Below, piece by piece: positions 7,903 to 12,675 of a stretch of 12,675 nucleotides of DNA. The notes under the pieces were generated by a model. The model did not search any database, was not told the origin of the DNA, and saw only the letters and a list, made by a program, of their open reading frames with translations. The DNA is from Candidatus Pelagibacter sp. (lineage in GTDB: Bacteria > Pseudomonadota > Alphaproteobacteria > Pelagibacterales > Pelagibacteraceae): positions 1-12,675 of the forward strand of contig JABMNQ010000084.1 in the NCBI GenBank assembly GCA_013204495.1, given 5' to 3'. Both the position numbers and the translations under genes were made by a program. How positions within the stretch are numbered: the stretch's first letter is position 1; the number at the start of each line of letters is the position of its first letter.

Positions 7903-9075
7903 TTATTTTGTTAAATCCTTTAAAGCTTTTACCGCTTTGTTTGCGGCATCTGCTAAAGTTGTTGCTTCAATATAATTAATTTTACTTTCTTTTAAAATCT
8001 TATTACCCTTTTCAACATTTGTTCCTGCTAAACGTATTACAAGTGGCATGTTAATATCTATTTTTTGCAAAGCTTGAATTATACCTTCGGCCACCCAATC
8101 ACATCTATTTATCCCTGCAAAAATATTAACTAATATAACTTTTACTTTTTTATCCATTAATATTAATTTAAATGCTTTAACAATTTTTTCAGGTGTAGCA
8201 CCTCCACCAACATCAAGAAAATTTGCTGGCTCACCACCTGCTAATTTAATCATGTCCATTGATGCCATAGCCAAACCTGCTCCATTAATTATATTTCCTA
8301 TATTTCCATCAAGACTTACGTAGTTAAGACCTCTATCAGATGCATAAACTTCATTTACATTTTCTTGAGTTTTGTCTCTAAGTTCTGAAATTTGATTTCT
8401 TCTAAATAAAGCATTGTTATCAAAGCTCATTTTACAATCTAAGGCTAGGATTTGCTCTTGTTCTGAAATCACTAAAGGGTTTACCTCAACCATAATAGCA
8501 TCTAATTCACTAAAAGCTCGATAACATCCAATTATAGCTTCTTCTGTTCTTGATATTAATTCTGGTTTAATTCCTAATCCAAAAGCTATTTCCCTTGCTT
8601 GAAATTTTTGCATACCCACGGCTGCTTCTATTTTTGATCTGATTATACTGTCTGGCTTTTCTTGAGATATTTCTTCAACACTCATTCCACCTTCTGTTGA
8701 AGCTACAACCATTATGCATTCTGAACTTCTATCAAAAACTAATCCTAAATATAATTCTTTCCTAATCTCCGTTGCTTCCTCAATATAAACTCTATTAACA
8801 ATTTTTCCCTCTGGGCCAGTTTGATTTGTAACTAGTTTTTTACCAAGAAGTGTGTCTGTTGCTTGAGCAACTTCTAAAGCACTATTACAAAATATAACCC
8901 CTCCTGCTTTACCTCTTGCTCCTGAGTGAATTTGTGCTTTCACAACCCATTTTGATCCACCAATTTCTCGAGCTTTATTTTCGGCATTTTCTGGACTATA
9001 TGCAATTCCTCCTCTGGGAATTTTCACACCGAAACTTGAAAGTATTTTTTTTGCCTGATATTCGTGTATGTCCAT
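7903..9075 (-). CDS. mtkA: Malate-CoA ligase (malate thiokinase), beta subunit
   Basis: This is the 390-residue ATP-grasp subunit of malate-CoA ligase. MDIHEYQAK at the N-terminus opens the ATP-grasp fold. K46 in WVVKAQIH and the GARGKAGG loop (52-59) contact nucleotide, and N199 (in EVNPLV) and D213 (in ALDCKMSFD) match the Mg ligands of E. coli SucC. The C-terminal half holds NGAGLAMASMDMIKLAGG (264-281) and NFLDVGGGATPEK. At 321-332 it reads GINRCDWVAEGI, where SucC proteins usually have G-I-V-R-C-D followed by L/M-I-A. That, together with SFDNNALFRR (217-226), matches my memory of MtkA. It lies 1 nt after mcl and 2 nt before mtkB, so the two subunits should be made in a 1:1 ratio. Confidence 0.92.
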   Translation of the reverse strand: MDIHEYQAKKILSSFGVKIPRGGIAYSPENAENKAREIGGSKWVVKAQIHSGARGKAGGVIFCNSALEVAQATDTLLGKKLVTNQTGPEGKIVNRVYIEEATEIRKELYLGLVFDRSSECIMVVASTEGGMSVEEISQEKPDSIIRSKIEAAVGMQKFQAREIAFGLGIKPELISRTEEAIIGCYRAFSELDAIMVEVNPLVISEQEQILALDCKMSFDNNALFRRNQISELRDKTQENVNEVYASDRGLNYVSLDGNIGNIINGAGLAMASMDMIKLAGGEPANFLDVGGGATPEKIVKAFKLILMDKKVKVILVNIFAGINRCDWVAEGIIQALQKIDINMPLVIRLAGTNVEKGNKILKESKINYIEATTLADAANKAVKALKDLTK

Positions 9076-9076
9076 T

Positions 9077-10015
9077 TTAATTGCCTTGGATAAGTTTATT
9101 TATATTAACAATATTTTCTGCCATGCGAGCTGAAGCTGCATCAATCATTCTTCCATCTAATTGAGCCGCACCCTTTCCTTCTCTTGCTGCTTTCTCAAGT
9201 TCTTCAAGAATTCTTTTAGCTTTGTTAACTTCAGTTTCAGGTGGTGAAAAAACTTTATTTGCTAGTTCAATTTGTGAAGGATGAATTGCCCACTTCCCTT
9301 CTATGCCAATTGCTGCAGCTCTTTTTGCAGATTCGACATATGCATCTGGATCATTAAAATCTCCAAAGGGTCCATCAATTGCTCTTAAACCATACGCTCG
9401 ACAAGTCATAACAAGTTGTGATAATCCATGATGCCATTGATCTCCCGGGTAATTAGGATTTAATCCACCAATTACAACTGTTCGTGCCCTTAAGCTTGCC
9501 GCATAATCAGCCACACCAAAATGAAGTGCCTCCAATCTACTACTAGACTTTGCAATTTCTTTAATATTAGACATGCCCAATGCAGTTTCAATTAAGCATT
9601 CTATTCCAATTTTATTCTTAAATTTTTTATTGGTTTCTATTTGTGTTAAAAGACAGTCAACCATGTAAACATCACTAGCAGTTCCAGCTTTCGGAACTAG
9701 TATAGTGTCAATTTTATCACCTGCTTGCTCTACAATTTCAATCAAATCACTATACATATAGTGTGTATCGAGACTATTAATTCTTATAGAAATAGTTTTT
9801 CCTTTCTCTCTCCAGTTAATTTCTTTAAGTGCTTTAATTACATTTTCTCTAGCTGAGATTTTATCATTAGGTGAAACAGAATCTTCAAGGTCTAAAAAAA
9901 TATAGTCTGCACTTGAATTAAGTGCTTTTTCAAACATTTTAGGTGATGAGCCTGGAACGGCTAATTCACTTCTTTGTAATCGTGGTCTTGCAGGTACGTA
10001 AAATTTATGACTCAT
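9077..10015 (-). CDS. mcl: L-malyl-CoA lyase (CitE/Mcl family)
   Basis: Cleaves malyl-CoA to acetyl-CoA and glyoxylate, the exit step of the serine cycle; the reaction is reversible. The TIM-barrel motifs are SELAVPGSSPKMFEKA (16-31), IFLDLEDSV (39-47), SIRIN (76-80, R78), IETALG (142-147, E143) and FGVADYAAS (166-174, D170). E143 and D170 fit the Mg ligands of the family, and RAIDGPFGDFNDPD (211-224) and WAIHPSQI (242-249) are characteristic. D292 in the C-terminal lid may be the catalytic aspartate. The whole length follows what I recall of Methylobacterium MclA, but it is about 12 residues shorter in the loop near 186-196. It is the first gene of the operon, with a GGAGA Shine-Dalgarno. 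A citrate lyase beta subunit or beta-methylmalyl-CoA lyase is less likely given mtkAB. Confidence 0.93.
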   Translation of the reverse strand: MSHKFYVPARPRLQRSELAVPGSSPKMFEKALNSSADYIFLDLEDSVSPNDKISARENVIKALKEINWREKGKTISIRINSLDTHYMYSDLIEIVEQAGDKIDTILVPKAGTASDVYMVDCLLTQIETNKKFKNKIGIECLIETALGMSNIKEIAKSSSRLEALHFGVADYAASLRARTVVIGGLNPNYPGDQWHHGLSQLVMTCRAYGLRAIDGPFGDFNDPDAYVESAKRAAAIGIEGKWAIHPSQIELANKVFSPPETEVNKAKRILEELEKAAREGKGAAQLDGRMIDAASARMAENIVNINKLIQGN

Positions 10016-10018
10016 TTT

Positions 10019-10023
10019 TCTCC
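10019..10023 (-). promoter_or_regulatory. Shine-Dalgarno of mcl
   Basis: GGAGA on the minus strand lies 3 nt (4 nt from GGAG) before the ATG at 10015. The spacing is slightly short, but it is the only purine-rich site in the leader and supports this start. Confidence 0.6.
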
Positions 10024-10032
10024 AAATTTATT

Positions 10033-10085
10033 CAGAAAAAGAATGCTAATAAATTATACAACAAGAGGCATGAGCTCTTTTTCTG
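10033..10085 (-). promoter_or_regulatory. Candidate mcl promoter flanked by a 10-bp inverted repeat
   Basis: On the minus strand a perfect TATAAT (10058-10053) stands about 38 nt before the mcl start codon, with no good -35 box 17 nt upstream. It is flanked by a perfect 10-bp inverted repeat, CAGAAAAAGA at 10033-10042 and TCTTTTTCTG at 10076-10085, almost centred on the TATAAT. A smaller hairpin, AAGAG (10063-10067) with CTCTT (10075-10079), shares bases with the right arm, so the two pairings exclude each other. This could be an operator pair around the promoter of the mcl-mtkAB-ppc operon. It is purine/pyrimidine-biased sequence, so chance is possible. Confidence 0.4.
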
Positions 10086-10149
10086 TTTATGCGTTCAATC
10101 TATAAAAATTTTAAAATGGATTAAATATTATTAAATATAAATATTAGTA

Positions 10150-10185
10150 AGTCATAATTTTTATATATAAAAAAAATATATGACT
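10150..10185. promoter_or_regulatory. Long A/T-rich hairpin or dyad in the sga leader
   Basis: AGTCATA (10150-10156) pairs with TATGACT (10179-10185). The stem continues, after one bulged A, with ATTTTT (10157-10162) against AAAAAT (10172-10177), leaving a loop of about 9 nt. It ends 28 nt before the sga start codon, in a leader with no Shine-Dalgarno. It could be an operator or an RNA hairpin. It has no U-tract fit for a terminator of either flanking gene. Confidence 0.35.
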
Positions 10186-10213
10186 ATTTATTAAAATAAA
10201 CTAAATTTGCTTT

Positions 10214-11389
10214 ATGACAAAATCAAATACATACAAAGCAGGAAGACATTTTTTATCAGTTCCAGGACCAACAAATATACCTGATAGGGTTCTACAAGCT
10301 ATGGCTTTTCCTGCCATGGATCATAGAGGTCCCGATTTTCAAAATTTATCAAATAACATATTGAAAAAAATTAAATTAATTTTTAAATCTGAAGACCCAG
10401 TTGTGATTTTTCCAAGTGCTGGAACAGGAGCAATGGAGGCTTCTCTCGCAAACACCTTAAGTGAAGGTGATAAAATTTTAATGTTTGAAACTGGACATTT
10501 TGCTACAGAATGGTGTCAAGCTGCACGTAGATATAAATTAAATGTTGATTTTGTTCCAGGTGACTGGCGAACAGGAGCTGATCCAAAAATTGTTGAAAAA
10601 AAATTACGTGAAGATAAAAATCATGAGATAAAAGCTGTTTTAGTCACCCACAATGAAACATCCACTGGTATTAAAAGTCAAGTTGCAGAGGTTAGAAAAG
10701 CAATTGATAGCACAAATCATCCTGCTTTATTTATGGTTGATACTATTTCTTCATTAGGTTCTTATAATTACGAACATCAAAAATGGAAAGTTGATGTTAC
10801 AGTTGGTGGCTCTCAAAAAGGTTTAATGTCTCCTCCTGGGTTATCTTTTAATGCAATAAGTCCCAAAGCTTTAGAAGCTTACAAAAAATCAAATCTTACA
10901 AAATCTTATTTTGATTGGGGGCAAATGTTAGAAAATAATAAAGGTGGATTTTATCCATACACCCCTGCTGTAAATTTAATGTACGCTTTAAATGAAGCTG
11001 TTGATATGCTTTTAGAAGAAGGTTTAGAAAATGTATTTAAAAGACATAAAAGACATGCTGATGCCACAAGAATTGCTGTCGAGGCTTGGGGTCTTGAAAT
11101 TTTGGCTAAAAATCCAATTGAAAGATCAGATTCTATAACTGCAATAATGGTCCCAGATGGATACGATTCGGACAGCCTTAGAAAAATAATTTATGATAAC
11201 TACAATATGTCCCTAGGTACTGGCCTTAATAAGGTAAAAGGTAAAGTATTCAGAATAGGTCATATGGGTGATTTAAATGACTTAACATTAGCTGGAACTC
11301 TATCTGGAGTTGAAATGGGCTTAAAGCAATCTGGAATTCCCTTTAAAAAAGGTGGCATAATAGCCGCTCTAGATTTTCTTTCAAAATAA
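10214..11389 (+). CDS. sga: Serine-glyoxylate aminotransferase
   Basis: This PLP enzyme of aminotransferase class V transfers the amino group of serine to glyoxylate, giving hydroxypyruvate and glycine; it is a defining serine-cycle enzyme. The 391 residues are the normal length. Landmarks are FLSVPGPTNIP (13-23), FPAMDHRGPDF (32-42), SAGTGAMEA (68-76, PLP phosphate loop), THNETSTG (145-152), MVDTISSLGS (174-183, D176 for the PLP pyridine nitrogen), GGSQKGLMSPPG (198-209, Schiff-base lysine K202) and FRIGHMGDLN (346-355, R347 for the substrate carboxylate). It diverges from the mcl operon and shares its control region, which supports the serine-cycle reading. Serine-pyruvate or alanine-glyoxylate activity cannot be excluded from sequence. 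There is no Shine-Dalgarno, and the leader is nearly all A/T. Confidence 0.94.
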   Translation: MTKSNTYKAGRHFLSVPGPTNIPDRVLQAMAFPAMDHRGPDFQNLSNNILKKIKLIFKSEDPVVIFPSAGTGAMEASLANTLSEGDKILMFETGHFATEWCQAARRYKLNVDFVPGDWRTGADPKIVEKKLREDKNHEIKAVLVTHNETSTGIKSQVAEVRKAIDSTNHPALFMVDTISSLGSYNYEHQKWKVDVTVGGSQKGLMSPPGLSFNAISPKALEAYKKSNLTKSYFDWGQMLENNKGGFYPYTPAVNLMYALNEAVDMLLEEGLENVFKRHKRHADATRIAVEAWGLEILAKNPIERSDSITAIMVPDGYDSDSLRKIIYDNYNMSLGTGLNKVKGKVFRIGHMGDLNDLTLAGTLSGVEMGLKQSGIPFKKGGIIAALDFLSK

Positions 11390-11421
11390 AATTATGTCTA
11401 ATTCAAAAATTTTTACGCTAA

Positions 11422-11468
11422 AAAAGTATGTATCTATATTTATTTATAAAAAAAATACTTTTATTTTT
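11422..11468 (+). terminator. Weak A/T-rich terminator-like hairpin after sga
   Basis: AAAAGTAT (11422-11429) pairs with ATACTTTT (11455-11462) around a 25-nt A/T loop, followed by ATTTTT. It lies 33 nt after the sga stop. The stem has a single G-C pair, so it may be non-functional, leaving sga and the FAD gene in one transcript. The rest of the 114-nt gap holds nothing else I can support. Confidence 0.22.
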
Positions 11469-11503
11469 AAAAAATTTTAGCTATGGATAAATAAAATTTT
11501 AAA

Positions 11504-12675
11504 ATGTCAAATTTACCTAAAAAAGCAAAAGTAGTAATTATTGGTGCGGGGATTCACGGATTAAGTACTGCATGGAAACTTTCAGAAAAATATAAAAATG
11601 AAAATGATATTGTTGTTTTAGAAAAAAAAGATACCGCAGCTGGCGCCAGTGGCATAGCTTGTGGTGTAATTAGAAATAATTATTTTCAACCTGCTATGAG
11701 AGAATTAATGGCACATTCAGTTTCTGTTTGGGAAAGCGATCCAAAAGCCTTTAGATATAATTCCGTTGGTTACTTACAAATTTCTCCAGAAGTTATGCAC
11801 GGAGATGTTGCTTCAATTTATGATCAACAAAAAACAATCGGTTATGAATCAACTTTTATCGAAGGTGAAAAAGATTGTATGAAATACATGAAAGGAATTT
11901 TTCATGATTGGCAAGCGAAAGAAATAACTTCTGTGCTACATGAAAAAAAAGGTGGTTATGCATTTAATAAAGATTCGATTAAGGCTCTAGAAAATAAAGC
12001 AACAGTAAATGGAGTTAAAGTTATTAAGGGTGTAACAGTTACCGGTTTCAAAAGAGGAAGTAATAGTAAATCTGTTACAGGTGTTGAAACAAACAAAGGT
12101 TTAATTGAATGTGATCAAATTGTAGTAGGTGCTGGTCCTTGGGTTAGAGATTTTTGGAATATGTTAGAGCTTCCAAAAACTGCTAATATTAAAGATAAAG
12201 AAGGCAAATTTCATGAAACAGAAATGTGGAAATATTGGATGCTTCAAGAAGGAATTATTGGTGTTGATAAAGATTTTTTAAAAACCAATAATGGTGGCCA
12301 ATCTCCTGTTGTTCATGTTGATACAACTGCTCCATTATATTCTGATGTAGATGGGAAATTGTTAACAGACAAAATCTGGGGTATTTATTATAAACCTGAT
12401 ATCGATGGATTAGGTGTTCAAGGTGGAACTTCGCCTTACATAGTTGATAAACATTTTGATCAAGTAAATATTGATCCTTATGGAATTGAGTCTAAAGAAT
12501 ATCAAACTACCGAAGCCTTCAATGAAATGTGGTGTTCAGCTTTAGCTCACTGTCAAAAAAGATTCGAAGGAAAATCTAATCTTTATAGAAAAGGACCTTC
12601 TGGTGGTCTTGGATGCATGACGCCTGACTCTTTTCCAATTTTTGATAAATTTTTAGAAAATGTATACATGATTGC
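11504..12675 (+). CDS. FAD-dependent amine/amino-acid oxidoreductase (DAO family), 3' end cut off by the window edge
   Basis: My translation from the ATG at 11504 gives 390 codons and stays open at the right edge. An in-frame stop at 11492-11494 makes this the first possible start. VVIIGAGIHGLSTAWKL (10-26) is the FAD-binding GxGxxG motif, E40 is the ribose-binding acid, and AAGASGIACGVIR (45-57) is the typical second FAD loop of the glycine/sarcosine/D-amino-acid oxidase family. IVVGAGPWV (206-214) is the inner FAD strand, and TPDSFPIFD (373-381) starts the C-terminal FAD contact. Residues 225-305 form a longer than usual substrate-domain insert. It lacks the GRNTTIIRSNY-type start I recall for SoxB/MgdA. 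Sarcosine, dimethylglycine or another N-methyl amine is a reasonable substrate guess, since it follows sga and lies near tdm, but the substrate is unknown. The separate GcvT domain these enzymes often carry would lie beyond the window if present. Confidence 0.85.
   Translation, partial: MSNLPKKAKVVIIGAGIHGLSTAWKLSEKYKNENDIVVLEKKDTAAGASGIACGVIRNNYFQPAMRELMAHSVSVWESDPKAFRYNSVGYLQISPEVMHGDVASIYDQQKTIGYESTFIEGEKDCMKYMKGIFHDWQAKEITSVLHEKKGGYAFNKDSIKALENKATVNGVKVIKGVTVTGFKRGSNSKSVTGVETNKGLIECDQIVVGAGPWVRDFWNMLELPKTANIKDKEGKFHETEMWKYWMLQEGIIGVDKDFLKTNNGGQSPVVHVDTTAPLYSDVDGKLLTDKIWGIYYKPDIDGLGVQGGTSPYIVDKHFDQVNIDPYGIESKEYQTTEAFNEMWCSALAHCQKRFEGKSNLYRKGPSGGLGCMTPDSFPIFDKFLENVYMI

Noticed and set aside
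7007..9075. TCA-cycle succinyl-CoA synthetase (sucCD)
   Set aside because: The subunits are homologous, but NRCDWVAEG in the beta subunit and the mcl and ppc neighbours fit malate-CoA ligase better. An enzyme assay would settle it.
9077..10015. Citrate lyase beta subunit (citE)
   Set aside because: No citF, citD or citG neighbours; the sequence follows malyl-CoA lyase through its whole length.
9943..10134. 63-codon plus-strand frame over the mcl start and leader
   Set aside because: It covers the 5' end of mcl antisense and the control region; low-complexity product.
10016..10213. Glycine or SAM-type riboswitch before sga or mcl
   Set aside because: The region lacks the G/C-containing conserved helices and loops of these aptamers; only A/T-rich repeats are present.
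11394..11480. 28-codon open frame right after sga (begins MSNSKIFTLKKY)
   Set aside because: It is only Lys, Phe, Ile, Tyr and Thr-rich, has no Shine-Dalgarno, and is what A/T-rich noncoding DNA produces by chance.

Overview
The window is a low-G+C (about 30% by eye), tightly packed stretch of chromosome. Gaps between genes are tiny, stop and start codons abut, and secreted proteins have short Sec signal peptides. This style, together with osmolyte and C1 genes, suggests a streamlined marine alphaproteobacterium of the SAR11/Pelagibacterales type. That placement is inference; there is no rRNA or tRNA here to confirm it.

Left part (1-4313): a truncated gene for an unknown exported protein (minus strand) is followed by a betaine/TMAO-type ABC transporter binding protein (minus strand, probably tmoX). 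That gene has a clear promoter, Shine-Dalgarno and intrinsic terminator. Divergent from it is a 774-residue protein made of DUF1989-type domains plus a GcvT-type folate domain, which I identify as trimethylamine N-oxide (TMAO) demethylase (tdm). A small MarR-like winged-helix protein starts on the base after the tdm stop codon.

Middle part (4315-10015): a minus-strand operon mcl-mtkA-mtkB-ppc encodes malyl-CoA lyase, both subunits of malate-CoA ligase and PEP carboxylase. Spacings are 1 nt, 2 nt and a 17-nt overlap. The last gene, ppc, converges tail-to-tail with the MarR-like gene across a single base.

Right part (10016-12675): a 198-nt divergent control region with several inverted repeats precedes sga (serine-glyoxylate aminotransferase, plus strand). 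A FAD-dependent DAO-family amine/amino-acid oxidoreductase follows and runs off the right edge.

How the genes may work together: TmoX would capture TMAO. Tdm would split it into dimethylamine and formaldehyde, with the formaldehyde passed to tetrahydrofolate as methylene-THF. Sga, Ppc, MtkAB and Mcl are the diagnostic enzymes of the serine cycle, which turns C1-THF plus CO2 into acetyl-CoA and regenerates glyoxylate. Methyl-group capture and the carbon-assimilation cycle are therefore side by side. Cultured SAR11 is, to my knowledge, thought to burn methyl groups mainly for energy, so this juxtaposition is the most interesting point. The alternative is that MtkAB-Mcl-Sga serve mainly to make glyoxylate and glycine from malate. 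Glycine hydroxymethyltransferase, hydroxypyruvate reductase, glycerate kinase, TMA monooxygenase, the transporter permease/ATPase and the dimethylamine enzymes are not in this window. I saw no mobile elements, CRISPR arrays, tRNA or rRNA.
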